The notes: generated from the letters alone by a model not told the origin. A stretch of DNA of 64,000 bases from Gemmobacter megaterium (GCF_900156815.1 NZ_FTOT01000004.1:248001-312000), one strand, 5' to 3'; shown: positions 29,242 to 38,844, counted from the stretch's first letter. Made by a program: numbers and translations.

Positions 29242-30132
29242 ATGAAGAAAAAGGTCACCAAGGCGGTGTTTCCGGTAGCCGGGCTTGGAACCCGCTTCCT
29301 GCCTGCCACCAAGTCCATTCCCAAAGAGATCATGACCCTGGTCGACCGACCGCTGATCCAATATGCGATCGACGAGGCGCGGGCGGCTGGCATCAAAGAA
29401 TTCATTTTCGTGACATCGCGCGGGAAATCCGCACTTGAAGACTATTTCGACGACGCCCCGGAACTGGAAACGGCCCTGAAGAAAAAGGGCAAGATGGATT
29501 TGCTGGACGAATTGCGGTCCACCAACATGGATTCCGGCGCCATCGCCTATGTGCGCCAGAACCGTCCGCAGGGGCTGGGCCATGCCGTCTGGTGCGCCCG
29601 GCGCCTGATCGGGGACGAACCCTTTGCCGTCCTGCTGCCCGACGACGTGATCGCCGCCGAAAAGCCCTGTCTGCAACAGATGGTCGAAGCCTATGCCGAA
29701 GTCGGTGGCAACATGGTTGCCGCGATGGAAGTGCCCCCGGAAAAGGCCTCGGCCTATGGTGTGCTGGATGTGGCCCAGGACATGGGTTCTGTTGTTCAGG
29801 TCAAGGGCATGGTGGAAAAGCCCGCTGCCGGGACGGCTCCGTCCAACCTTGCGGTGATCGGCCGCTATATCCTCAGCCCCAAGGTGCTTCAGAACCTCAA
29901 CCGCATGAAACAAGGCGCAGGTGGCGAGATTCAGTTGACCGACGCCATCGCCGAGGAAACCGAAACCGGCAATGTGCATGGCTTCCGTTTCCGTGGCCAG
30001 CGCTATGACTGCGGCTCCAAGGCCGGGTTCCTGCAAGCCACGGTTGCCTTTGGCTTGGCCCGCGCCGAGTTGCACGACGAACTGGCAGAGTTCCTGACCC
30101 ATATGGTCGCGCTGCCGAAGGCGGCTCAGTAA
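29242..30132 (+). CDS. galU: UTP-glucose-1-phosphate uridylyltransferase GalU
   Basis: 296 residues. It begins MKKKVTKAVFPVAGLGTRFLPATK, the nucleotide-binding signature of GalU, with VEKP and later AIAEE motifs intact. It makes UDP-glucose, the precursor of glucans, galactose, glucuronic acid and many surface glycans. It heads a same-strand run of polysaccharide genes, with an AT-rich inverted repeat upstream. Only a weak GAGG ribosome site precedes the ATG. Confidence 0.95.
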   Translation: MKKKVTKAVFPVAGLGTRFLPATKSIPKEIMTLVDRPLIQYAIDEARAAGIKEFIFVTSRGKSALEDYFDDAPELETALKKKGKMDLLDELRSTNMDSGAIAYVRQNRPQGLGHAVWCARRLIGDEPFAVLLPDDVIAAEKPCLQQMVEAYAEVGGNMVAAMEVPPEKASAYGVLDVAQDMGSVVQVKGMVEKPAAGTAPSNLAVIGRYILSPKVLQNLNRMKQGAGGEIQLTDAIAEETETGNVHGFRFRGQRYDCGSKAGFLQATVAFGLARAELHDELAEFLTHMVALPKAAQ

Positions 30133-30139
30133 GCGCGCG

Positions 30140-31207
30140 ATGCCACTGGCGCGGACATCGCCGGGCGCACTCGATCGCCCGTCCGCGCCGCTGGTGTCCC
30201 GCCTGTGGGATGCCTGGCGCCTGCGGCACAGCAGGCGCTTTCTTCTTGCCCGCGCCATCCGTCGGCGCCGACAGTTGCGCGTGGTGTCCGACCGGACCGA
30301 CACGATTCAGCGCCAGGATATTCTGGTCTTCGCCACCATGCGAAACGAAGATCAGCGGCTGCCGTATTTCCTTGAGCATTACCGCAGGCTTGGTGTCGCC
30401 CATTTCCTGATCGTCGACAACGACAGTACCGATGGCACGCAAGCACTTCTGGCAGCGCAGCCGGATGTATCCGTGTGGTCCACCCGGCATGGCTACAAGC
30501 AATCGCGCTTTGGCATGGACTGGATGAACTGGCTGCTGCTGCGCCATGGCCATGGCCACTGGACCCTGACTGTCGATGCCGACGAGTTGCTGATCTACCC
30601 GCATTGGGAAACGCGGCCCCTGCCCGCCCTGACCGGCTGGATGCAGGACCGTGGCCTGCCCGCCATGGGCACCATGATGCTCGACCTGTATCCGCAAGGA
30701 CCGCTGGACGCGGCGCACCACCGGCCAGGCGACGATCCCGCACAGGTCATGCCCTGGTTCGATGCCGGAAACTACGTCATGCGGCGCCAGCCGCTCATGG
30801 GAAACCTGTGGATTCAGGGCGGGGTACGCGCGCGCCGGTTCTTTGCCGAAACCCCGCGCCGCGCGCCGACCCTGGGCAAGGTGCCGCTGGTGAAATGGCA
30901 TTGGCGCTATGCCTATGTCAGTTCCACCCATACGCTGCTACCCCGCGCGCTGAACGCGGTCTATGACACGGACGGCGGCGAAAAATTGTCCGGGGTCTTG
31001 CTGCATACCAAATTTCTTAACACCATCGTCGCAAAGTCGGTCGAGGAGAAGGCGCGGCGCCAACATTTCGCCAACAGCGCGCTATATGACGGATATTACG
31101 ACGAATTGGCCCAGGCACCCGACTTGTGGTGCCACAGATCCGCGCGCTATCAAGGCTGGCGGCATCTGGAAGCACTGGGCCTGATGTCGCGCGGGGGCTG
31201 GGTCTGA
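30140..31207 (+). CDS. GT2-type glycosyltransferase, copy 1
   Basis: 355 residues, glycosyl transferase family 2 of the Glyco_tranf_2_4 type. Visible: FATMRNEDQRLPYFLEHYRRLG (acceptor-side start of the fold), IVDNDSTDGT, and DxD-like TVDADELLIYP for metal and nucleotide-sugar binding. An Arg-rich N-terminal stretch (~25-50) precedes the catalytic domain. No membrane helices are evident. It starts seven bases after galU and is a clear paralogue of the next gene. The sugar transferred is unknown. Confidence 0.88.
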   Translation: MPLARTSPGALDRPSAPLVSRLWDAWRLRHSRRFLLARAIRRRRQLRVVSDRTDTIQRQDILVFATMRNEDQRLPYFLEHYRRLGVAHFLIVDNDSTDGTQALLAAQPDVSVWSTRHGYKQSRFGMDWMNWLLLRHGHGHWTLTVDADELLIYPHWETRPLPALTGWMQDRGLPAMGTMMLDLYPQGPLDAAHHRPGDDPAQVMPWFDAGNYVMRRQPLMGNLWIQGGVRARRFFAETPRRAPTLGKVPLVKWHWRYAYVSSTHTLLPRALNAVYDTDGGEKLSGVLLHTKFLNTIVAKSVEEKARRQHFANSALYDGYYDELAQAPDLWCHRSARYQGWRHLEALGLMSRGGWV

Positions 31208-31264
31208 CGGCCTGCCGGGTATGAGTGGGATGCACCGCCGCTGGGTGGGCAAGGGGAGTGTGGC

Positions 31265-32275
31265 TTGGGACTGATCAGTTCCTATCGGATGCGCCTTCAA
31301 CGCAAGCGATGGCGGCTTCGCGCCTTGTGGCGCAGCAGGGATCTGTCGCCGGTGCAGAACCGCACCGCCAGGATTGGGCGGGGCGATATTCTGGCCTGTG
31401 TCTGCCTGCGCAACGAACGCATCCGCCTGCCGTATTTCTTCGACTATTACCGCAAGCTGGGCGTGCGGCACTTTCTGGTCATCGACAACGGCTCAGACGA
31501 CGGGTCGCGCGAATGGCTGGCCGACCAGCCCGATGCGTCGGTCTGGACCACGACCGCCAGCTACAAACAGGCCCGGTATGGCGTGGATTGGCAAAACTGG
31601 CTGCTGCGCCGCTATGGCCATGGCCACTGGTGCCTGACGGTGGACCCGGACGAATTTCTCGTCTACCCGTTTTGCGATACGCGGCCCCTGCGGGCCTTGA
31701 CCGACTGGCTGGACGCCTCGTCGATACGGGCGTTCGCGGCCATGATGCTGGATATGTACCCCAAGGGCCGGATCGACGAACAAGCCTATGCCGAAGGGCA
31801 GGATCCCTTTGAAATCGCCTGCTGGTTCGACAGTGGCAATTATACGATCAAGCAGAATTCCCTGCTGGGCAATCTGTGGATTCAGGGCGGACCGCGCGCG
31901 CGCGCCTTTTTTGCCGGGGCGCCGCAGAATGCGCCCGCGCTGAACAAGATCCCGCTGGTGCGATGGCACCGCAGGTATGTCTATGTCAGCTCCACCCATA
32001 TGCTGTTGCCGCGCGGGCTGAACCTTGCCTATGACGAATGGGGCGGCGAAAAGGCATCGGGCTGCCTGCTGCATGCCAAGTTCCTGCATACCATGACCAC
32101 GAAGGCCGATGAAGAAATGCAGCGCCGCCAGCATTTTGCCGCAAGTGCCGAATATGCTGCCTATCGTGACGGGTTGAAGGCGCAGCCAGACCTGTGGTGC
32201 AAATGGTCGGAGAAATACATCAACTGGCGGCAGCTCGAGATCCTCGGGCTGATGTCAAAAGGGAACTGGGCGTAA
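31265..32275 (+). CDS. GT2-type glycosyltransferase, copy 2 (TTG start)
   Basis: 336 residues, paralogue of the preceding gene. Shared blocks include RNE-RLPYF--YYRKLGV-HFL-IDN, TVDPDEFLVYP, GNLWIQGGPRARAFF and VYVSSTHMLLPR, all collinear with copy 1. The start is most probably TTG at 31265, since AGGGGAG lies about six bases upstream; the next in-frame ATG (31289) lacks one. Two successive paralogues could add successive sugars or differ in specificity. Four bases separate it from the next gene, so translation is likely coupled. Confidence 0.86.
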   Translation: MGLISSYRMRLQRKRWRLRALWRSRDLSPVQNRTARIGRGDILACVCLRNERIRLPYFFDYYRKLGVRHFLVIDNGSDDGSREWLADQPDASVWTTTASYKQARYGVDWQNWLLRRYGHGHWCLTVDPDEFLVYPFCDTRPLRALTDWLDASSIRAFAAMMLDMYPKGRIDEQAYAEGQDPFEIACWFDSGNYTIKQNSLLGNLWIQGGPRARAFFAGAPQNAPALNKIPLVRWHRRYVYVSSTHMLLPRGLNLAYDEWGGEKASGCLLHAKFLHTMTTKADEEMQRRQHFAASAEYAAYRDGLKAQPDLWCKWSEKYINWRQLEILGLMSKGNWA

Positions 32276-32278
32276 CGC

Positions 32279-33976
32279 ATGAGCCTTGGCTTCATCATGC
32301 TGTGTCACACCGCCTTGAACCGGGCCGCGCAGGTGGCGCGGCACTGGGCCGAAGCGGGCTGCCCGGTCGTCATCCATGTCGATAGCCGGGTGAACGCCCG
32401 GCAGTATGACAAATTCGTCAAGGAACTTGCGGATGTGGCGGACATCCGCTTTTCCCGCCGCCATCCCTGCGAGTGGGGCACCTGGGGGCTGGTCGCCGCC
32501 ACGCTGGATGCGTCGGAAACCATGCTGGCCGAGTTTCCGGCAGTCCAGCATGTCTACCTTGCGTCGGGGTCTTGCCTGCCGTTGCGGCCAGTTGCGGAAT
32601 TGCAGCAGTATCTTGCCGCCCGCCCGCGCACCGATTTCATCGAAAGCGTCACCACCGCCGATGTCGGCTGGACAGTGGGGGGGCTGAATCACGAACGCTT
32701 TACGCTGAGCTTTCCGTTCAGCTGGCGCAAACAACGCTGGAGGTTTGACGCCTTTGTCCAGCTTCAGCGCCGTCTTCGGCTGCGCCGCCGCATTCCTGCG
32801 GGGCTGGTGCCGCATCTGGGCAGCCAGTGGTGGTGCCTGACGCGCGCGACGCTGTCGGCCATTCTGAACGATCCGCACCGCGCCCGGAATGATCGCTATT
32901 TCCGCCGCGTCTGGATCCCCGATGAAAGCTATTTCCAGACGTTGGTCCGGGTGCATTCCACCACGGTGGAAAGCCGCTCGCTGACGCTGTCCAAATTCGA
33001 CCATCAGGGCAAGCCGCACATCTTCTACGACGATCACCTGCAACTCTTGCGCCGGTCGGATTGCTTTGTCGCCCGCAAGATCTGGCCGCAGGCAAACCGG
33101 CTGTACCGCGAATTTCTGGCCCCGGCCGAACGCCAGCAGCCCCGCGCAGAGCCCAGCCCCGGCAAGATCGACCGCCTGTTTTCCAAGGCGACGGAACGGC
33201 GGGTGCGTGGACGGGCAGGTCTTTACATGCAAAGCCGCTTTCCCCGCGATGGCTGGGAAAATGGCTGCACCGCACAGCCCTATTCGGTGTTCGAGGGCTT
33301 TGGCGACCTGTTCGAGGATTTCGACAGTTGGTTGTCGAAAACCATCGGCGGGCGCGTACATGGTCATCTGTTCGCCCCCGATCGCGTGCATTTCGCCGGG
33401 GGAGAGACCATCTACAACGGCTGCCTGTCCGACAGTGCCGCCTTGCGCGATTACGACGCGCGACTGTTCCTGACGTCGTTGATCTGGAACACGCGGGGCG
33501 AGCGTCAGTGTTTCCAGTTCGGGCCCCGCGATGCGCAGGACATCAGTTGGGTCATGGCGATGGATCCGAATGCGCAGATCTCGGTCATCACCGGCGCCTG
33601 GGCGGTCCGGGTCTTTCGCACCAAGGGCGATTTTTCCGACCTGCGGCGCGAGGCGGCGCGATTGCAAAAGGTCGAGTCCGACCATATCACCATCCTGCGC
33701 AGCCATCATGCCAAGGCGCGGATCCGCATCTGGAACCTGGCGGAGTTTCTTGAAAACCCGATGGAACCCTTGCAGACCATCATCGACGAGATCAGCCCCA
33801 ACGCGCTGCGCCGCCTGGCAGAGGCCCCTCGGCTGGCCGATCTGACGGGGTTCGGGCGTTTCATCCAGGATCTGCGCAATCAGGGAATGCAACCCACGCT
33901 GGTTGGCGACATTCCGCTGGGCGAGGATCCCTCGCCTGCCACCGCGCGCCGCGCCCGCCCCTATCTGGTGAAATGA
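32279..33976 (+). CDS. GT14-like beta-1,6-N-acetylglucosaminyltransferase with C-terminal unknown domain
   Basis: 565 residues. The N-terminal ~280 residues match the core-2/I-branching enzyme family (GT14): MSLGFIMLCHTALNRAAQVARH, VIHVDSRVN, VYLASGSCLPLRP, and the SQWWCLTR block. The C-terminal ~270 residues form a separate domain with TKGDFSDLRREAA and other conserved-looking stretches; I recall this architecture from Rhodobacterales (a DUF5927-type domain) but cannot confirm it here. Probable role: adding a branch to a surface glycan. Confidence 0.82.
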   Translation: MSLGFIMLCHTALNRAAQVARHWAEAGCPVVIHVDSRVNARQYDKFVKELADVADIRFSRRHPCEWGTWGLVAATLDASETMLAEFPAVQHVYLASGSCLPLRPVAELQQYLAARPRTDFIESVTTADVGWTVGGLNHERFTLSFPFSWRKQRWRFDAFVQLQRRLRLRRRIPAGLVPHLGSQWWCLTRATLSAILNDPHRARNDRYFRRVWIPDESYFQTLVRVHSTTVESRSLTLSKFDHQGKPHIFYDDHLQLLRRSDCFVARKIWPQANRLYREFLAPAERQQPRAEPSPGKIDRLFSKATERRVRGRAGLYMQSRFPRDGWENGCTAQPYSVFEGFGDLFEDFDSWLSKTIGGRVHGHLFAPDRVHFAGGETIYNGCLSDSAALRDYDARLFLTSLIWNTRGERQCFQFGPRDAQDISWVMAMDPNAQISVITGAWAVRVFRTKGDFSDLRREAARLQKVESDHITILRSHHAKARIRIWNLAEFLENPMEPLQTIIDEISPNALRRLAEAPRLADLTGFGRFIQDLRNQGMQPTLVGDIPLGEDPSPATARRARPYLVK

Positions 33977-33979
33977 CCC

Positions 33980-35398
33980 ATGCCCCCTGCCCGGCCCTTT
34001 GACCGCTTCATCGTGCTGGCTGACATGCGCACGGGATCGAACTTTCTGGAAGCGAACCTGAACGCCCTGCCCGGCGTCACCTGCCATGGCGAGGCGTTCA
34101 ACCCCCATTTCATCGGCAAGAAGGATCGCGGCGAGTATCTGGGCATCAGCCTGGACATGCGCGAGGCCGACCCCCTCTCGCTGATCCGCGCCATGGAGGC
34201 CGCAACCGATGGCCTGTCGGGCTTTCGCTTTTTCCACGATCACGACGCGCGCGTTCTGGACCGGATGCTGGCCGATCCGCGCTGTGCCAAGGTGGTGCTG
34301 ACGCGCAACCCGCTGGAAAGCTATGTCTCGCTCAAGATCGCGCAGGCCACGGGCCAATGGAAGCTGGGCGACGCCCGCCGCCGCCGCGAAGGGCGCGCGC
34401 GCTTTGATGCCACCGAATTCGAGGCGCATGTGGCCGCCTTGCAGGATTTTCAGTTGCACATTCTGCGCGCCTTGCAGACCAGCGGGCAATCCGCCTTCTG
34501 GATCGGGTACGAGGATGTCGGCGATGTGGCGGTGCTGAACGGGCTGGCCGCCTTTCTGGGCGTCGCCGGGCGGCTGGAGGCGCCGGACGACAGCGTCAAG
34601 AAGCAAAACCCCGAGCCGCTGGAAGATCTGGTCGAGAACTCGGCCGAGATGGCACAGGGATTGGCCCGGCTGGACCGTTTCAACCTGTCGCGCACCCCCA
34701 ATTTCGAACCACGGCGCGGTGCGGCGGTGCCCAGCTTTGTGGCCGCGGCCGGGGCGCCGCTGCTGTATCTGCCGATCAAGGGCGGGCCAGAGGCGCGGGT
34801 GCGCGGGTGGCTGGCGCAGGTCGGCCGCGCGCCGGGCCTGATCGAGGGGATGAACCAGAAGGCGTTGAAGCAATGGCAAAAGGCCAACGCCCCGGCGCGC
34901 AGCTTTACTGTCCTGCGCCATCCGCTGGCCCGTGCCCATGCCGCCTTTTGCGAACGCATCCTGTCTGGTGCGGCGGGCGAGGTGCGCGGGGTGTTGAAAC
35001 GCGCCTGGAAAATCGACCTGCCCCCGCCTGACCGGCTGGACCGGCTAACGCCCGAGATGCAGGCCGAGGCGTTTCTCAAGTTCCTGGGCTTTCTCAAGGG
35101 CAATATCGCTGGCCAGACCTCGGTGCGAATCGATGCCTCCTGGGCCAGCCAGTTGGCTGTGGTGCAGGGCTTTTCGTCGCAGGTGCCTCCAGATGCCCTG
35201 CTGCGCGAGGATCGGCTGGCCGAAGGGCTGGGCTTTCTGGCCGCAGAGATCGGAGCGGTTTCCCCTGCCCTGTCACCCGAACATGTGCAGATAGGCCACG
35301 CGCTGGCCGATATAGCGACGCCCGAGCACGAAGCCGCAGCACAAGAGGCTTATGCGCGCGACTATCTGGCCTTTGGGTTTGGTGCCTGGGTAAACTGA
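33980..35398 (+). CDS. Sulfotransferase-like protein with two modules (NodH/Stf0 type)
   Basis: 472 residues. The first half looks like a NodH/Stf0 sulfotransferase: a 5'-phosphosulfate loop FIVLADMRTGSNFLEANL (10-27) and a 3'-phosphate motif VVLTRNPLESYVSLKI (105-120). The second half repeats the layout: LLYLPIKGGPEARVRGWL (261-278) and SFTVLRHPLARAHAAFCERI (308-327), with a degenerate loop. So it may be a duplicated or fused pair with one active PAPS site. It starts three bases after the GT14-like gene. A polysaccharide substrate is inferred from the neighbours. Confidence 0.82.
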   Translation: MPPARPFDRFIVLADMRTGSNFLEANLNALPGVTCHGEAFNPHFIGKKDRGEYLGISLDMREADPLSLIRAMEAATDGLSGFRFFHDHDARVLDRMLADPRCAKVVLTRNPLESYVSLKIAQATGQWKLGDARRRREGRARFDATEFEAHVAALQDFQLHILRALQTSGQSAFWIGYEDVGDVAVLNGLAAFLGVAGRLEAPDDSVKKQNPEPLEDLVENSAEMAQGLARLDRFNLSRTPNFEPRRGAAVPSFVAAAGAPLLYLPIKGGPEARVRGWLAQVGRAPGLIEGMNQKALKQWQKANAPARSFTVLRHPLARAHAAFCERILSGAAGEVRGVLKRAWKIDLPPPDRLDRLTPEMQAEAFLKFLGFLKGNIAGQTSVRIDASWASQLAVVQGFSSQVPPDALLREDRLAEGLGFLAAEIGAVSPALSPEHVQIGHALADIATPEHEAAAQEAYARDYLAFGFGAWVN

Positions 35399-35501
35399 CC
35401 CCCCTCAGTCTATCATGCGCGCCCGCGATCCGCGTTGATCAGGATCACGGCGCGCCCTGACTGTCCGGTCGATGATCGGCCAGCAGCAAAGGGGAGTTCC
35501 C

Positions 35502-36509
35502 ATGACGAACTATGTCTTCACAAGCCATCTGATCATGGATCGTTTCAGCCCGGACTGGTCCACAAGCGACCGCAGCTACAGCACGCCCGAAGTCGTGCTG
35601 ATGTCTACCGCCGAGCGGGTGTCCTACAATGCGTGGGACTATGTCGATGGCACGGGCCTGTATTTGTTCGGCCCGAACGGCACCTATGCGCTGGAATTCG
35701 AGCCGGTCGAGGTTCAGCGCCTGACCTGGTCGGGTGGCGTGACCGATGTTCTGTGGATCGACGCCCATGTCCGCGCCGGCGATGCGGTGATCGGCTTTGA
35801 CGTCTTCTATATCGCGCTTGGCGGGGCGGCGCTGCCCAGCTTTGCCTCGGTCGCGGAATGGGACGAGTTCATCCTCAACGATGCGGTGCCGAGCGCGCCG
35901 ACAGATGGCCTGTTCCGCCCCGGACGGGCGTTCCGCTGGGCCGAGGCAGATGGGCTCTTGCAGATTGCCGGAGACGACAAGGACGACGTGCTGAACGGCG
36001 CGCAGAACGACGATGTGATCATGGGCTACGGCGGGCGCGACGTGCTGCGCGGTTACGGCGGGAACGACACCCTGTACGGCGGCGATCAGAACGATCAGAT
36101 CCGCGGCGATGTCGGAAACGACCGGCTGCTGGGCGAAAAGGGCAATGACCGGCTGTCCGGCGGCGATGGCGATGACCGGCTGTTCGGCAACAAGGGCAGC
36201 GACCGGCTGGATGGCGGTACGGGCAACGATACGCTGACCGGCGGGATGGGGGCCGACACCTTTGTCTTCGCCGCAGGCTATGACACCGACAAGATCACCG
36301 ACATGAATGTCTCCGACGGCGACCGCATCCGCCTTGACGCCTCTTTGTGGGATGGCGACCTGACCGTCATGGAGGTCATCAACCAGTTCGCGCGTTTCAA
36401 AGGCGATACCAATGTGGTGCTGACCTTCGACACAGGCGACAAGCTGCGGATCTTTGCCGCCGACGCCGACGATCTGATCGGCTTCCACGCCGCCATCGAC
36501 ATCATCTAG
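35502..36509 (+). CDS. RTX-type calcium-binding protein (type I secretion substrate candidate)
   Basis: 335 residues. An N-terminal beta-rich part of no known family (1-160) is followed by about a dozen nonapeptide repeats of the GGxGxDxL type from ~165 to ~260 (for example [20 protein letters not shown]). After them comes the M10/serralysin-like segment [18 protein letters not shown], and a C-terminal tail with no signal peptide at the N terminus. These are hallmarks of proteins exported by type I secretion and folded by calcium outside the cell. AAAGGGGAG precedes the ATG. No type I transporter genes are in this window. The role is unknown; attachment to the surface glycan is a guess. Confidence 0.88.
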   Translation: MTNYVFTSHLIMDRFSPDWSTSDRSYSTPEVVLMSTAERVSYNAWDYVDGTGLYLFGPNGTYALEFEPVEVQRLTWSGGVTDVLWIDAHVRAGDAVIGFDVFYIALGGAALPSFASVAEWDEFILNDAVPSAPTDGLFRPGRAFRWAEADGLLQIAGDDKDDVLNGAQNDDVIMGYGGRDVLRGYGGNDTLYGGDQNDQIRGDVGNDRLLGEKGNDRLSGGDGDDRLFGNKGSDRLDGGTGNDTLTGGMGADTFVFAAGYDTDKITDMNVSDGDRIRLDASLWDGDLTVMEVINQFARFKGDTNVVLTFDTGDKLRIFAADADDLIGFHAAIDII

Positions 36510-36518
36510 CACACTGGT

Positions 36519-36545
36519 GCAGGCCACCCGCCCAGGGTGGCCTGC
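36519..36545. terminator. Bidirectional hairpin between RTX gene and NAD kinase
   Basis: Eleven-bp perfect stem GCAGGCCACCC/GGGTGGCCTGC around GCCCA, between two convergent stops. No strong T tract on either side. Confidence 0.55.
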
Positions 36546-36548
36546 GTG

Positions 36549-37310
36549 TCAGGTGAACTGTTCGGAAATCAGCCGTTCTTCCAGCCCATGGCCGGGATCG
36601 AACAGGATGCGGTGGCGGATCGCCGGTTCCGACCGTATTTCCACCGACAGCACATCACGGACCGATTTTCCATCGGCATCGGACATCACCGGGCGCTTGC
36701 CCGGCTCCAGCACTTCGAAACGGACCACGGCGGTCTTGGGCAGCAAGGCACCGCGCCAGCGACGCGGGCGAAACGCCGCAACTGCGGTCAGCGCCAGCAC
36801 ATCCGACCCGATCGGCAGGATCGGCCCATGCGCCGAATAATTGTAGGCGGTGGATCCCGCAGGCGTGCACAGCAGCGCCCCGTCACAGACCAGCTCTGGC
36901 ATCCGTTCGCGCCCATCGACCAGAATGCGCAGCTTGGCGGCCTGCGGACCCGCGCGCAACAGCGACACCTCGTTGATCGCCAGCGCCTGCACCGAGCGGC
37001 CCTGTGCGGTGGTGGCCGTCATGGCAAGCGGATTGATCACTTCCTCGACCGCCGCGGCCAGCCGGTCCTCCAGCCCCTCTTCGGCATAGGCGTTCATCAG
37101 AAACCCGATGGTGCCGCAATTCATGCCATAGACCGGCAGGTTCAGTCTTTGGGTTGCGTGCAGCGTTTCCAGCATGAAACCATCGCCACCCAATGCAACG
37201 ATGACATCGGCCGCCTGTTCCGGCGCCTGGCCATACCTTGCGCTCAGCACCGCAAGGGCGGCCTGTGCCTGTTCGACGGGCGAGGCGCGGAAAGCGATAC
37301 TGCGGGACAA
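36549..37310 (-). CDS. nadK: NAD kinase (TTG start)
   Basis: 253 residues with the NAD kinase motifs ALGGDGFML and INEVSLLR plus [16 protein letters not shown]. It phosphorylates NAD to NADP with ATP or polyphosphate. The start is most likely the TTG at 37310, because GGAGG lies exactly five bases before it and the product then begins at the expected (L/M)SRSIAF; the ATG at 37454 would add 48 residues with no family match. It is divergent from glyA. Confidence 0.92.
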   Translation of the reverse strand: MSRSIAFRASPVEQAQAALAVLSARYGQAPEQAADVIVALGGDGFMLETLHATQRLNLPVYGMNCGTIGFLMNAYAEEGLEDRLAAAVEEVINPLAMTATTAQGRSVQALAINEVSLLRAGPQAAKLRILVDGRERMPELVCDGALLCTPAGSTAYNYSAHGPILPIGSDVLALTAVAAFRPRRWRGALLPKTAVVRFEVLEPGKRPVMSDADGKSVRDVLSVEIRSEPAIRHRILFDPGHGLEERLISEQFT

Positions 37311-37368
37311 GGGGGCCTCCGGGCGTCTGGTCGGGGCATCTTGCGCGGGTGATGCCGCAGGTGCAAGG

Positions 37369-37405
37369 CGCCGGGCCACCTTTTCGCGCAAATCGGCGCC
37401 CGGCG
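37369..37405 (+). other. Hairpin in the glyA upstream region
   Basis: CGCCGGGC pairs with GCCCGGCG around a 21-base loop and is followed by TGTTTTCC on the plus strand, 72 bp before glyA. This could be an attenuator-like element. I do not recognise a known riboswitch fold. Confidence 0.25.
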
Positions 37406-37477
37406 TGTTTTCCTTGCTTTCCTGCGCCGCGCGACCGGGATAGACAACGCGCAACCGTCCAAAGTCAGGGGAATGCC

Positions 37478-38767
37478 ATGACCGCCCGCGATACCGGATT
37501 CTTCACCCAGGCGCTTGCCGACCGCGATGCCGCCCTGTTCGATGCCATCACCAAGGAACTCGGTCGCCAGCGCGACGAGATCGAGCTGATCGCCTCGGAA
37601 AACATCGTCTCGCTGGCGGTGTTGCAGGCGCAGGGGTCGGTGCTGACCAACAAATACGCCGAGGGCTATCCGGGCAAGCGCTACTATGGCGGCTGTCAGT
37701 ACGTGGACATTGCCGAAACCATGGCGATCGAACGCGCCAAGGACCTGTTCGGGGCGAAATTCGCCAACGTCCAGCCCAATTCGGGCAGCCAGATGAACCA
37801 GGCGGTGTTCCTGGCCCTGCTCAAGCCCGGCGACACCTTCATGGGCCTGGATCTGAACTCGGGCGGCCACCTGACGCATGGCTCGCCGGTCAACATGTCG
37901 GGCAAGTGGTTCAACGTCGTCAGCTATGGCGTGCGTCAGCAGGACCAGCTTCTGGATATGGACGACATCCGCGCCAAGGCGCTGGAACACAAGCCCAAGC
38001 TGATCGTGGCCGGTGGCACCGCCTATTCGCGCGAATGGGATTGGGCGGCCTTCCGCGCCATTGCAGATGAAGTGGGCGCCTGGCTGATGGTGGATATGGC
38101 CCATATCGCAGGGCTGGTCGCCGGGGGTGTCCACGCCTCGCCGGTTCCTCATGCCCATGTCGTCACCTCGACCACCCACAAGAGCCTGCGTGGCCCGCGT
38201 GGCGGTCTGATCCTGACCAATGACGAGGATATCGCGAAAAAGATCAACTCGGCGGTGTTCCCTGGCCTTCAGGGCGGCCCGCTGATGCATGTGATCGCGG
38301 CCAAGGCCGTGGCCTTTGGCGAGGCGCTGGACCCGTCGTTCAAGGTCTATGCCGCACAGGTCAAGGCCAATGCCGCCGCAATGGCGGACGAACTGATGAA
38401 GGGCGGCATCGACATCGTGTCGGGCGGCACCGACAACCACCTGTGCCTTGCGGATCTGCGCCCCAAGAAGGTGACAGGCAAGGCGGCCGAGGCGGCCTTG
38501 GGCCGTGCCCATATCACCTGCAACAAGAACGGCGTGCCCTTTGACCCGGAAAAGCCCTTTGTGACCAGCGGCATCCGCCTGGGCGCCCCGGCCGGCACCA
38601 CCCGCGGTTTCGCCGAAGCCGAATTCCGCCAGATCGCCCGCTGGATCGTCGAGGTTGTCGATGGCCTTGCCGCGCATGGCGAGGCTGGCAACACCGAGGT
38701 GGAAGCCAAGGTCCGGACCGAGGTTGCGGCGCTTTGCGCAAGGTTCCCGCTCTACCCCACGCTGTGA
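37478..38767 (+). CDS. glyA: Serine hydroxymethyltransferase GlyA
   Basis: 429 residues, full length. PLP lysine in [15 protein letters not shown]; other family motifs IELIASENI near the start, [13 protein letters not shown], and AHIAGLVA. It converts serine to glycine and loads tetrahydrofolate with one carbon. The ATG at 37478 follows AGGGGAATGCC, a fair ribosome site; the 80-residue in-frame extension upstream is antisense to nadK and was rejected. Confidence 0.98.
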   Translation: MTARDTGFFTQALADRDAALFDAITKELGRQRDEIELIASENIVSLAVLQAQGSVLTNKYAEGYPGKRYYGGCQYVDIAETMAIERAKDLFGAKFANVQPNSGSQMNQAVFLALLKPGDTFMGLDLNSGGHLTHGSPVNMSGKWFNVVSYGVRQQDQLLDMDDIRAKALEHKPKLIVAGGTAYSREWDWAAFRAIADEVGAWLMVDMAHIAGLVAGGVHASPVPHAHVVTSTTHKSLRGPRGGLILTNDEDIAKKINSAVFPGLQGGPLMHVIAAKAVAFGEALDPSFKVYAAQVKANAAAMADELMKGGIDIVSGGTDNHLCLADLRPKKVTGKAAEAALGRAHITCNKNGVPFDPEKPFVTSGIRLGAPAGTTRGFAEAEFRQIARWIVEVVDGLAAHGEAGNTEVEAKVRTEVAALCARFPLYPTL

Positions 38768-38788
38768 TCTGATCAGACATCTGACCAG

Positions 38789-38828
38789 ACGGCGCGCGCG
38801 GGGGGCACCTTGCGCGCGCCGTTTCATT
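38789..38828 (+). terminator. Rho-independent terminator after glyA
   Basis: Eleven-bp perfect stem ACGGCGCGCGC/GCGCGCGCCGT around a 12-base loop, followed by TTCATTT, 21 bp after the glyA stop and just before the methyltransferase gene. Confidence 0.7.
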
Positions 38829-38844
38829 TCCAGGAGGTCAAGCC

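Noticed and set aside
37311-37477. Known riboswitch class upstream of glyA
   Set aside because: A hairpin followed by TGTTTT is present, but I could not recognise the core of a glycine, SAM or THF riboswitch.
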